DNA of 64,000 bases from Photobacterium damselae (GCF_003026815.1 NZ_PYOG01000002.1:124001-188000), one strand, 5' to 3'; positions 50,688 through 57,660 are shown, counted from the stretch's first letter. Notes: generated by a model from the sequence alone, not told the origin. Translations and numbers: made by a program.

Positions 50688-51179
50688 GGCTTATTTATAA
50701 TGAATTAATAAGCTCTATTCTATAACTTAAGAGAATAAAAACTCTGTCACGACTATGTATCAAGATGTATAGGTGGGAGACAAAATGTACCCTGTACCTA
50801 ACACGTTAATATTTAAGTTTATGTGGATTAACTGAAAGAAAGCTCTGTTGTTATATGGTTTGTTGTTTTTTCTTCGATAGAGATTGAATAGGGTGATGTT
50901 AGCAAACTTATTTTTGCCCCATTATTGACTAGACTTTTTACTCATTCACACCCTGTTCACGGTTTTTTGCAATACTAAAAGTTATCGATTCTTCCCATGC
51001 TGTTGGCTGTTAATCCCCGAGATGTAATACGGGGTGAAAGGTAAATGGTGCTTAGATAGAAAAGTTAGGCTCAGTTACATGCTTTATTTGTTGTGGCTCT
51101 AAATTACTCTCCTTATAGATTTTTTCATAGCAACCAATCAATTAAAGTTATCTTGATAATCTTCTTAAGAGTTCATGAT
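50688..51179. other. Intergenic region before the accessory segment
   Basis: About 490 bp without a supported gene. A small hairpin ccccg / cgggg (51015-51034, 10-nt loop) stands out of AT-rich sequence. No tRNA, attachment site or repeat shared with the right side was found. Confidence 0.4.
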
Positions 51180-51623
51180 ATGAAATATTTGATGTATGCC
51201 CTTATTTTACTCTCATCTTTTAACAGTTTCGCATCAGATGATGAGATCTTTACAGCAACAGTATTGAAGTTTGAGCATCCTAATATTTTAAAAGTTGATA
51301 TTCCAAGCTTTCCTGATGTTACAGGTCGAGGGGTTTATGTAACGCTTTTAGGTTTTGATTCACCATCAATACACGGTGAATGCGATGAAGAAAAGCTTTT
51401 AGCTATGAAAGCACTTATCTATATCAATAGTCGCTTAAAGAAAATTCCTGCACGCATAGCCCTCACAAATATGCGTAGAGGTAAATACTTTGTTTATCAT
51501 GCTGATGTTCTTATCGATGGTTCTTCTTTAGGTGAAGAGTTAGTTATTTTGGGTTATGCCAAGAGAATTGCTAAACATCAACTGGGTAAAACTATTAAAC
51601 GTATTGATTGGTGTGATACGTGA
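51180..51623 (+). CDS. Secreted SNase-like (thermonuclease-fold) protein, probably inactive
   Basis: 147 residues from the ATG preceded by AAGAG; an upstream in-frame start at 51093 would add 29 non-signal residues. Signal peptide (MKYLMYALILLSSFNSFAS). The mature part follows SNase: GVYVTLLGFDSPSIHGECDE, RRGKYFVYHADVLIDGSSLGEELVILGYAKRI. In active SNase the GIDAPE block is preceded by a catalytic Arg (VRLxGID); here it is VTLLGFD, and the second Arg before the ADV strand is Tyr. So a binding, not cutting, role is likely. Low GC. Confidence 0.68.
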   Translation: MKYLMYALILLSSFNSFASDDEIFTATVLKFEHPNILKVDIPSFPDVTGRGVYVTLLGFDSPSIHGECDEEKLLAMKALIYINSRLKKIPARIALTNMRRGKYFVYHADVLIDGSSLGEELVILGYAKRIAKHQLGKTIKRIDWCDT

Positions 51624-51703
51624 TTGAATTTTCTTTTATATTAATATTATTTCTATTTGTAACCATTTGTTGCATTGTGTACTTTCAGTGTATACACAGC
51701 TAG
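51620..51703 (+). CDS. Possible 27-residue hydrophobic peptide, coupled to the SNase-like gene
   Basis: GTG at 51620 overlaps the previous stop (GTGA) and reads MIEFSFILILFLFVTICCIV then a short tail. A single TM helix, no independent Shine-Dalgarno. Could be a real coupled small membrane protein or chance in AT-rich DNA. Confidence 0.2.
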   Translation: MIEFSFILILFLFVTICCIVYFQCIHS

Positions 51704-51899
51704 GTATGTATGAATTAATGCACATCATTGTCTATTTTCTATATAAAATGACTTATTGTCTATACGTATAATTATGCATCATGTCTATTAATTACATTAA
51801 AAGTAAGACATAATTATTCAAGTATTTCGGTAGTAATAAATGAGTATTTAGGGTAAAAATGCTACATATAAAGGACAGTATCACCAAACAGGAAAATTT

Positions 51900-52448
51900 A
51901 TGGCTGTTTTTTTTCGTTTACTTTTAACATTTAGCTCGTTACTGCTGTCTTTCTCTGTTTATTTAGTGGCATCAGATTATAAGATTAAAATATTTAGTTA
52001 TACTTTTAATTTTTTACAATCTATTTCGACTTATTTTTTCATCGTTATTGTTTTCAGTGTTATAACATTATTTATAGCTAGGTTTATTCATGATTTAGAT
52101 TTCCCAGTTGATTCTTTTGAATCCATTGAAATAGCAAACGATTCATTTCTACCTAGTTATCTTGGTTATTTCTTTGTGGCTTTGAGTGCTGCATCTTATG
52201 ATAAACCAATAAATTTACATTCTTTTTTGTATGTTTTTTTTATAATGGCGATATTTATTTATTGTTCAAGAATATCTTTTTTTAACCCTATATTTTTATT
52301 ATTTGGTTATAACTTTTTCTACGTCACAACGAAAAATGGCGTAAAAATTATACTTATAACAAAAAAGACGATAAAAGATCCTTTAAGATTTACTTCAGGA
52401 AAAGTAAAAAAAATAAATGAGTATACTTACCTCGATATGGAAAAATAA
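51900..52448 (+). CDS. Polytopic membrane protein, candidate KwaA (Kiwa anti-phage system)
   Basis: 182 residues, very AT-rich gene, AGGA Shine-Dalgarno 7-8 nt upstream. Four or five hydrophobic segments: about 5-26, 42-62, 87-103, 107-126 and 127-142, the last two containing YCSRISFFNPIFLLFGYNF. A basic C-terminal segment (KNGVKIILITKKTIKDPLRF) is cytoplasmic. Small multi-TM proteins with a FNPxxxxxGY-type end, directly followed by a DUF4868-like gene, are the layout of KwaA in Kiwa systems. I recognise this from memory; not verified. It ends 2 nt before the next ATG. Confidence 0.55.
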   Translation: MAVFFRLLLTFSSLLLSFSVYLVASDYKIKIFSYTFNFLQSISTYFFIVIVFSVITLFIARFIHDLDFPVDSFESIEIANDSFLPSYLGYFFVALSAASYDKPINLHSFLYVFFIMAIFIYCSRISFFNPIFLLFGYNFFYVTTKNGVKIILITKKTIKDPLRFTSGKVKKINEYTYLDMEK

Positions 52449-52450
52449 TA

Positions 52451-53275
52451 ATGAGCTTACTTTTAGTTAAACCCGGTCACAGCCGAGGTCGTTCTTTACC
52501 TCTTCATTTGGCAATTAGCCATAATGCAGAAATATATACAATTCAAGACTTAACAGATTGTATTGCTTATACTCCTACTCATAAATTAGATGATGGTGAA
52601 TGGTTTTTTATTGATAACTTCAATACAACAAATTTCAAAGATGAATTTATTGATGTTCAAACCGTTGTTCCTGCTGACTATGTTCAGTTATCTCCTAACC
52701 ATTTTTCTTCTGCAAAATATTTATGTGTTAAAGAAGGTGACTTTAAATATTATCAGAAGCTTGTAACATCTAATTATGTAAGAAAAAAGTTCTTCAATGT
52801 TAATGATGCTTCATTTATTCCAAATGGTAATATTATTACTTTAAATGATGTACCAGATGCTGTTTATCAAATTAGTACTAATAAACTGTTCTTTAAGGAT
52901 TTGTCACGTATTAGTGTAATTTTTACTGGTATTGATAGCTTATATCGTGAAGCAACTGATCATGAAGTTATAAGTTTCTTACAAGATGATCTTATTCATG
53001 TTGATAATCCTGCTAATTTTAAAGTAGGTATTCCTAATAGGAAGAAAATTGCTTTAGCTCATGAAAAGCTTGCAAGTTTTGGAGTAAATGATAGAGCAGT
53101 TATTACTAATTATATACAGTCTTATTATCCTGAAATCACATATGCCAATAATAAATTTATTATTGATGATGAGATTAAGCTTAAAAACTTTATCTATGGC
53201 GTTGAACAACGTTTTTATACAACTCTTGTAGGTAATGAGCGACGCGTTGCAAGCTCAGTTCTAACTCTTAATTAA
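52451..53275 (+). CDS. DUF4868-like cytoplasmic protein, candidate KwaB (Kiwa anti-phage system)
   Basis: 274 residues, no signal or TM segment. The middle and end match the DUF4868 layout as I know it: PDAVYQISTNKLFFKDLSRIS, VIFTGIDSLYREATDHEV, NRKKIALAHEKLASFGVND, and a C-terminal block with IIDDEIKLKNFIYGVEQRFY followed by TTLVGNERRVASS, where other members have a DL..lL..L..RY...LTG.+YE pattern. KwaB binds the membrane protein KwaA and acts on phage DNA in described Kiwa systems. Somewhat shorter than typical KwaB (~315). Gene has ~30% GC by eye. Terminator follows. Confidence 0.52.
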   Translation: MSLLLVKPGHSRGRSLPLHLAISHNAEIYTIQDLTDCIAYTPTHKLDDGEWFFIDNFNTTNFKDEFIDVQTVVPADYVQLSPNHFSSAKYLCVKEGDFKYYQKLVTSNYVRKKFFNVNDASFIPNGNIITLNDVPDAVYQISTNKLFFKDLSRISVIFTGIDSLYREATDHEVISFLQDDLIHVDNPANFKVGIPNRKKIALAHEKLASFGVNDRAVITNYIQSYYPEITYANNKFIIDDEIKLKNFIYGVEQRFYTTLVGNERRVASSVLTLN

Positions 53276-53297
53276 AGCCCCAAATGGGGCTTTTATG
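53274..53297 (+). terminator. Intrinsic terminator of the candidate kwaAB operon
   Basis: aaagcccc-aaat-ggggcttt, 8-bp GC-rich stem in AT-rich DNA, then TTTATG; starts at the KwaB-like stop codon. Confidence 0.8.
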
Positions 53298-53309
53298 ATA
53301 TTTATTCTT

Positions 53310-53677
53310 TTATTTTATTAATGTTTTTAATAATCTTGCAATTCTAATTATTTCTCTCTGAATATTACGATCATTTTTTGAGCCTATTTCTATAAGTGCA
53401 AAACCCGTTAATATTTGCTCAGGCGTTAATACAACACCTCTTTCATTGGTTAAATAGCCTTTTTTAACTGCCCACCCTTTCCAATTTGAATCTAGCGCTG
53501 ACAATTCTAGCCCTTTATGAAGTTTCATTAGTCTACGACACTCTGGCGGTATCGGTTTCCAGAATCCCACCGAGTGACTGTTCTCACACTTTTAAAACAT
53601 AGTTCAGCCGTATCTTTTTTTGATAATCCACATTGAAATTTACGGAAATAATAGTTTTTAGTCATTTCCCTAGCCAT
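53310..53677 (-). pseudogene. Phage-type HTH regulator (DUF3653-like), broken by a frameshift
   Basis: Two frames on the minus strand make one protein. 53677-53528 reads MAREMTKNYYFRKFQCGLSK through VRTVTRWDSGN then runs off-frame to a stop. 53570-53310 continues with KPIPPECRRLMKLHKGLELS through ILTGFALIEIGSKNDRN. The junction is at 53555-53562 (ggaaacc). Joined it would be about 120 residues, an N-terminal HTH (KKDTAELCFKSVRTVTRWD) plus a conserved C-part, as in DUF3653 phage proteins of Vibrio. A 1-nt loss is the simplest cause. Confidence 0.7.
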
Positions 53678-53765
53678 AACGCCATATATCCTTATTTGTG
53701 ATTAATGATAATGTCGTCATTAATAGTATCTAATTTACGATATCCGATATAATTCAATAAGTTAC

Positions 53766-53795
53766 ATTTAACATAAAAGCAGCAAAGTGCGCACT
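53766..53795. other. dif-like XerC/XerD recombination site
   Basis: ATTTAACATAA (53766-53776) equals the XerD arm of dif (TTATGTTAAAT, reversed) at 11 of 11. AAGTGCGCACT (53785-53795) matches the XerC arm (TAATGCGCACT) at 9 of 11. The 8-bp spacer is longer than the 6 bp of dif but as in plasmid cer-type sites. Located beside the broken phage regulator, so it may be the attachment site of a Xer-using element. Confidence 0.55.
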
Positions 53796-54245
53796 GTACA
53801 GTACGAAGGCGTATTAACTGGCAATATTTGCCTTATAAAAAGTTATTCATGAATTGCTAATGTTCGATTTTCCGAAACTAATAATTGTCCAACAACGAGC
53901 TAACTCAGAAATGACATTCCATGGCTAGTTAAAATTGTCCAAAACATGTTAGATCAAATACTCATTCATAACTTATTAATGTGATTTTGGTTTAGTTTTA
54001 CTTGTTGTGTATATAAACAGTCACCATAAAAATGGTGATTTTATCGCTACTAATTGAAAATTAAATGATTTAAATTTCGTTTTGTATTGAATAAGACTGA
54101 TAAATACATTTCGTAGTTTCACATCCTATCTAAAGCGTTCGGTATAAAAAGTGCTATTAACTTCATAATATATAAAGATTATATCGAGTATGATAAGGAT
54201 ATTTTATGAGTATATTATTGAGCGAAAGTAAGAATATTTATAATA
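53796..54245. other. Non-coding stretch between the Xer-like site and the integron cassettes
   Basis: No gene. It contains AATTGTCCAA twice (about 53883 and 53932), and a 7-bp hairpin tcaccat-aaaa-atggtga (54021-54038) followed by TTTTA that could be a weak terminator. Probably degraded accessory DNA. Confidence 0.4.
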
Positions 54246-54258
54246 CCCTGTTAGGGCT
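54246..54258 (+). other. Integron cassette 1 left boundary (attC R' box, GTTAGGG)
   Basis: CCCTGTTAGGGCT, 12 nt before the ATG of the first cassette gene. It is the exact reverse complement of AGCCCTAACAGGG (54742-54754) just after that gene, as expected for the two halves of one cassette's own attC after insertion. The box departs from GTTRRRY at the last base. Confidence 0.5.
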
Positions 54259-54269
54259 ACAAGGAAATT

Positions 54270-54734
54270 ATGGCACTGTATTTTATTATCGAAAACGAAG
54301 ACTTAATTAACCAGCGGATTAAAATCGGAATTAGCAAAGATCCAATTAAACGTCTAAAAGCTTTGCAAACGGGGAATTCGAGACGACTTGCATTAATGGG
54401 CTGGATTGACAGTGGTACTGATCGTGAGCTTGAAACACAACTACATCAGAAGCACAAAGATCAACGTGTAATTGGGGAGTGGTTTGAAATAAACCATGAA
54501 ATTGTACTCGACTTATTAAAAGCACATAGTCACTGTAGTTACATTGCAAAACAATCTAGCGCAGGTGAATTGATAGGTTATGACAGGCATGGGATCCCCG
54601 AATATGAAGATACGTGGGAATGGGGGACACTCGATAATTCAGACTATTGCCCAGAGTGCGGTAGTAGTCTAGGGCTTAGTTACAATGAAAACTATGGCGG
54701 TGAGCGCTGTTTAAAGTGTGGTTTCACCGTGTAG
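54270..54734 (+). CDS. Integron cassette 1: GIY-YIG/T5orf172-like nuclease domain with C-terminal zinc ribbon
   Basis: 154 residues. N-terminal GIY-YIG-like domain of the T5orf172/MUG113 type: YFIIENED, IKIGISKDPIKRLKALQTGN (R28 would be the catalytic Arg), LHQKHKDQRVIGEWFEI (E70). The C-terminus is a zinc ribbon with C127, C130, C147, C150 (CPECG / CLKCG), which suggests DNA or RNA binding. AAGGA Shine-Dalgarno 5 nt upstream, just after the R' box. No own promoter seen; in cassettes transcription comes from outside. A nuclease of unknown target, possibly a defence or toxin role (inference). Confidence 0.8.
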   Translation: MALYFIIENEDLINQRIKIGISKDPIKRLKALQTGNSRRLALMGWIDSGTDRELETQLHQKHKDQRVIGEWFEINHEIVLDLLKAHSHCSYIAKQSSAGELIGYDRHGIPEYEDTWEWGTLDNSDYCPECGSSLGLSYNENYGGERCLKCGFTV

Positions 54735-54735
54735 T

Positions 54736-54762
54736 TGCTGCAGCCCTAACAGGGCTTTAAGC
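54736..54762 (+). other. Degenerate attC-like hairpin after cassette 1
   Basis: GCTGCAGCCCTAACAGGGCT then TTAAGC forms a compact inverted repeat; CCCTAAC is an R''-like box complementary to the R' box before the gene. The second half of a normal attC is missing, so the site looks collapsed. Confidence 0.4.
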
Positions 54763-54784
54763 ATCATTTTTATATCGAGGAATC

Positions 54785-55804
54785 ATGTTAGATTTATTTA
54801 CACCAATTGCTAAAGATGAAAAGCAACATCCCTTGTTCAAAATGATGCTGCAAGAGCAGTTCAAGCCAGAACGAGATGTTCTCACATCTTGGGCGCAAGG
54901 TTTCAAGGATCGAGATGGGAAGTTTACTTATGAATTTCAAACGACTTTTGAATCATCTATGTGGGAGCTTTATCTGTATGCATTTTTAAAAGATCTTGGT
55001 GCTCAAACTGATTTTTCTCATCATGCGCCAGATTTTGTAACTAAATTGGATAGGCATATCACGCTTGAAGCTACTATTGCAGCCCCGCCTCAAGGCGAAG
55101 AAGCACCCGTAGGGCATACACAATTGTTTGCTCAGATGGACTTTGCTGAGTTCAACCAGCAATCAGCAATCAGGATTTCTAATAGCTTATCGTCCAAAAT
55201 TAAGAAGTTCAGGACCAGCTACTCTGATTTGCCGCATGTTAAAAACAAACCCTATGTAATTGGCTTAGCTTCCTTTGACCGACCATTTTCCCATTTTGCG
55301 GTTAATCGCGGAATTATAGCTGTTTTATATGGGTTGTATGTGGATGAGGAAACGACTATCGCAATGGGGGCTAATGAGTTGATTAAGTATCCTGTTGAGG
55401 CAGTAGTTAAAAACGAAAATGCATCAATTCCTGTAGGTCTGTTTACCTCAGATGAGTACAAAGATGTAAGTGCAGTAATTTATAGCTCGTTAGCCACTTG
55501 GGGAAAAATTCGAGCACTTGCTGATAACCCTGACGCAATGAGTGTATACCACACATTTCACTTACCCAAAGGCGACAGCATTATGCCAGAAATTCGTAAT
55601 ACAATTAAAGCTGAGTATAAGGAAGAAATCGCTGATGGCTTACATATACTCCATAACCCTTTTGCAGAGTATCCACTTGATGTTAATACGTTCAATCATG
55701 CTCGAGTTGCTCAGTACTTTTTTGACCCTGAGAAAGGAATCAACGTTATCGCTCCCGATGACTTTCTGCTACTCAGGCAGCTAAACAGCTTCGTAACTCG
55801 ATGA
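54785..55804 (+). CDS. Integron cassette 2: protein of unknown function, PD-(D/E)XK-like motif region
   Basis: 339 residues, cytosolic. The N-terminal third has ESSMWELYLYAFLKDLG (56-72), APDF (81-84), then HITLEATIA (91-99), the spacing of PD-(D/E)XK nucleases (E56, D83, E95), but the usual Lys after the Glu is Thr97. So it may be an inactive or variant nuclease. The rest (KPYVIGLASFDRPFSHFAVN and later) is unfamiliar. GAGGA Shine-Dalgarno 5 nt before ATG. The attC starts 1 nt after the stop codon. Confidence 0.7.
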   Translation: MLDLFTPIAKDEKQHPLFKMMLQEQFKPERDVLTSWAQGFKDRDGKFTYEFQTTFESSMWELYLYAFLKDLGAQTDFSHHAPDFVTKLDRHITLEATIAAPPQGEEAPVGHTQLFAQMDFAEFNQQSAIRISNSLSSKIKKFRTSYSDLPHVKNKPYVIGLASFDRPFSHFAVNRGIIAVLYGLYVDEETTIAMGANELIKYPVEAVVKNENASIPVGLFTSDEYKDVSAVIYSSLATWGKIRALADNPDAMSVYHTFHLPKGDSIMPEIRNTIKAEYKEEIADGLHILHNPFAEYPLDVNTFNHARVAQYFFDPEKGINVIAPDDFLLLRQLNSFVTR

Positions 55805-55805
55805 C

Positions 55806-55903
55806 GTTCACCAAACTGTTTAAAAGTGATTCACAACGCGTGTCATTATTACTATGCGGCAGCTTAGGTATTGCGTCGCTCACACCTTAACAGGGTGTTA
55901 ACT
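55806..55903 (+). other. Integron attC site B (Vibrio-type, 98 bp)
   Basis: Starts with a degenerate R'' (GTTCACC) and runs through AAACTGTTTAAAAGTGATTC, CACAACGCGTG, and ends CACACCTTAACAGGG then R' GTTAACT. The outer arms ACTGTTTAAAAGTG and CACACCTTAACAGG are complementary with bulges, as in Vibrio repeats. Confidence 0.85.
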
Positions 55904-55917
55904 CTCAAAGGAAACTT

Positions 55918-56844
55918 ATGTACGTAGCATCATCAATATCTAGTATCTGGAATTTTCATCGAGAGAATATATCTTGTGAGGGAGTAATGAAAAGATACGC
56001 TCTTCTCTATGATCACGTGATTTTTAATCGCCGAGGTGTAGGCATTGGGCCGGGAGAAATGGCGAGCAGCTTAGGTGAGTGTGTATCGATGCTAATTAAC
56101 TCAGGGGAGACGTTATCAGATAGGAAGTCACTTGGTAAAAATAAAGCATTCTGTAATATTTTTGTAGATTGCTGGGATTTAGTTAGTGATGTGAACCAAT
56201 TTGAATCAGATGTTCATACAGTTGTTGATGAGTCAGTAAATAATAGAATTGGTGACTTCTGTCATCAAGAAATTCGCCGCATAAATGGTTTGGATGATGA
56301 TTCATACGCATATAACATTGATGACGTCAAAGAGTTGTACGGTGATTTGAGTACGGATTTAGGTATCAATCAATTGCTATTGAGAGAAGGGGTTGAACTA
56401 GTTCCAAGTTATGCTCCAATAGTCGGTAGGGCGCTTTCAAATGAATATTCACATCAAGGTATTGAATGCCATAATTTATTCAATAGTGATATATTGGTTC
56501 CTGATTTCGATGCTTTATCTTGGGACGAAATCATTGATCTGAGAAGTGATAAATATATTCATGCTTTTCGAAAGGTTGTATTTGATTTAGCTCGATCAAA
56601 TCCTGATGTTAATGAAGCATTAGTGAATAAGGTTCAATCTGATCTTTGGAAGCTTGTTTCTGAATCAAAACCTAATATTTTAAAAACATTTCTTACGGGT
56701 TTCTTGGGTAACTTACCATCTCCTACGATATTGAATCCTATAGGGATAGGTTCTTTAATAAAAGATACTTACAAAGAAAATAAACTAAATAATAATTATG
56801 GGCACGTGTTCTTTATACAGGGGATTCGCGGTTCAGAGAGTTAA
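55918..56844 (+). CDS. Integron cassette 3: hypothetical protein
   Basis: 308 residues with an AAGGA Shine-Dalgarno. No signal peptide. A loosely hydrophobic C-terminal region (FLTGFLGNLPSPTILNPIGI). I do not recognise a family; YALLYDHVIFNRRGVGIGPG at the N-terminal side and LPDFDALSWDEIIDLRSD (written VPDFDALSWDEIIDLRS here) plus AFRKVVFDLA resemble a pattern found in some phage and defence proteins. The left boundary box GTTAACT is complementary to the box at its own right attC (AGTTAAT), which supports it as one cassette. Confidence 0.7.
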   Translation: MYVASSISSIWNFHRENISCEGVMKRYALLYDHVIFNRRGVGIGPGEMASSLGECVSMLINSGETLSDRKSLGKNKAFCNIFVDCWDLVSDVNQFESDVHTVVDESVNNRIGDFCHQEIRRINGLDDDSYAYNIDDVKELYGDLSTDLGINQLLLREGVELVPSYAPIVGRALSNEYSHQGIECHNLFNSDILVPDFDALSWDEIIDLRSDKYIHAFRKVVFDLARSNPDVNEALVNKVQSDLWKLVSESKPNILKTFLTGFLGNLPSPTILNPIGIGSLIKDTYKENKLNNNYGHVFFIQGIRGSES

Positions 56845-56886
56845 TAAGGCAATCAAACGGGCCTGTAACGCTTATTGCGGTTCAAC
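56839..56886 (+). other. Integron attC site C (short, degenerate)
   Basis: AGTTAAT (R''-like, overlapping the stop codon of cassette 3) ... AAGGCAATC ... GCTTATTGCG then GTTCAAC (R'-like). Outer arms pair (AGTTAA..GGCAAT with ATTGC..GTTCAACT). About 48 bp, shorter than usual. Confidence 0.5.
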
Positions 56887-56900
56887 TCCGAGGTAATTCA

Positions 56901-57327
56901 GTGAAGACTATCGATTTTAAAATGTGGCAGTTACGTGAAAAACCAACTATTAAGAAGCAGATAAAACGTTGGTTTAAATTGCAGGAAGGAGCGCCAACCC
57001 TTTGGAAAGATTGGGATTTTGAATCCGAAGGAATTAAGCTGCTTTTTAGAAACTATACCAATGACATTAGTGAGCCTTGTTTAACTATCGCTAGCGTATA
57101 TTTGGAGGATGAGCTTCAGAATCAAGGTGTGCTGAAGTCATTACTAAAACTATGTGTCCGAAAAATCCCCTTGGAACATTATTGCGTTTGAAGATATTGG
57201 AAATGCATATCTAATGGGCTTTTGTATAAAGTATGGTTTCAAGCCTGTTAGTTCTCGCTATCCATCTTCATTCTTCATCAACAAGAGCCAACTATGTCGA
57301 TTTAGTGTAGATAAATTCAATTATTGA
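56901..57327 (+). pseudogene. Integron cassette 4: GNAT acetyltransferase, frameshifted
   Basis: From GTG with GAGG 7-8 nt upstream. The first 90 residues run in frame (VYLEDELQNQGVLKSLLKLC, the GNAT acetyl-CoA loop QxxGxL) to VRKIP, then a +1 shift. The other frame continues WNIIAFEDIGNAYLMGFCIK, YGFKPVSSRYPSSFF to a stop at 57327, including the GNAT motif B YGF. Deleting one base near the AAAAATCCCC run (~57165-57172) restores one ORF. So the cassette is either inactivated or a sequencing slip. Confidence 0.72.
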
Positions 57328-57351
57328 TGCATTTTTATGGCACTACCAACC

Positions 57352-57479
57352 ATATAACAAAGCATTTAAGAGTGATTCTCAACGCTTGGCATTTTTCATT
57401 CTATCGTTGAGTTCAGTTTTTATGGTGGTCTGGTTGCGTTTCGTGGGCACGTTGCTCACACCTTAATGCGGCGTTATCC
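57352..57479 (+). other. Integron attC site D (Vibrio repeat-like, 128 bp)
   Basis: ATATAAC AAAGCATTTAAGAGTG ... CTCAACGCTTGGCATTTTTC ... CACACCTTAATGCGGC GTTATCC. The arms GCATTTAAGAGTG / CACACCTTAATGC are complementary; layout is that of Vibrio superintegron repeats (AACAAACGC ... GGCGTTATG). The clearest attC in the window and the last of the array. Confidence 0.92.
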
Positions 57480-57597
57480 CTACTTTTCCTAATACTTAAC
57501 AGCCTAGATAGAACGAACTATCAATCTTCTACCCAGAAAAATCTCACCTCTACACCCACACATAAAAACGAAATTTAATTTAGGCAGCGATAGATAC
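57480..57597. other. Right flank of the cassette array
   Basis: No gene or further attC found between the last attC and the terminator of the minus-strand membrane-protein gene. Confidence 0.5.
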
Positions 57598-57631
57598 TAA
57601 AAAGCCCTACGTTGAGCGAAAAGTAGGGCTT
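57598..57631 (-). terminator. Intrinsic terminator of the small membrane protein gene
   Basis: aagccctac / gtagggctt, 9-bp stem with a 12-nt loop; TTTTTA on the minus strand. Confidence 0.85.
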
Positions 57632-57660
57632 ATGAAATCATTTATGACTGATATCGTAAA

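Noticed and set aside
51688-51697. Perfect 10-bp palindrome GTGTATACAC near the kwa-like genes
   Set aside because: Too short to claim as an operator; expected by chance in AT-rich DNA of this length.
53887-53954. Possible extra attC (GTCCAAC ... GTTAGAT)
   Set aside because: The outer boxes fit RYYYAAC and GTTRRRY, but the inner arms are not complementary, so chance is likely.
57476-57628. CCCTACTTTTC after the last attC is complementary to the loop side of the neighbouring terminator
   Set aside because: An 11-nt match with no structural or functional reason; likely chance.
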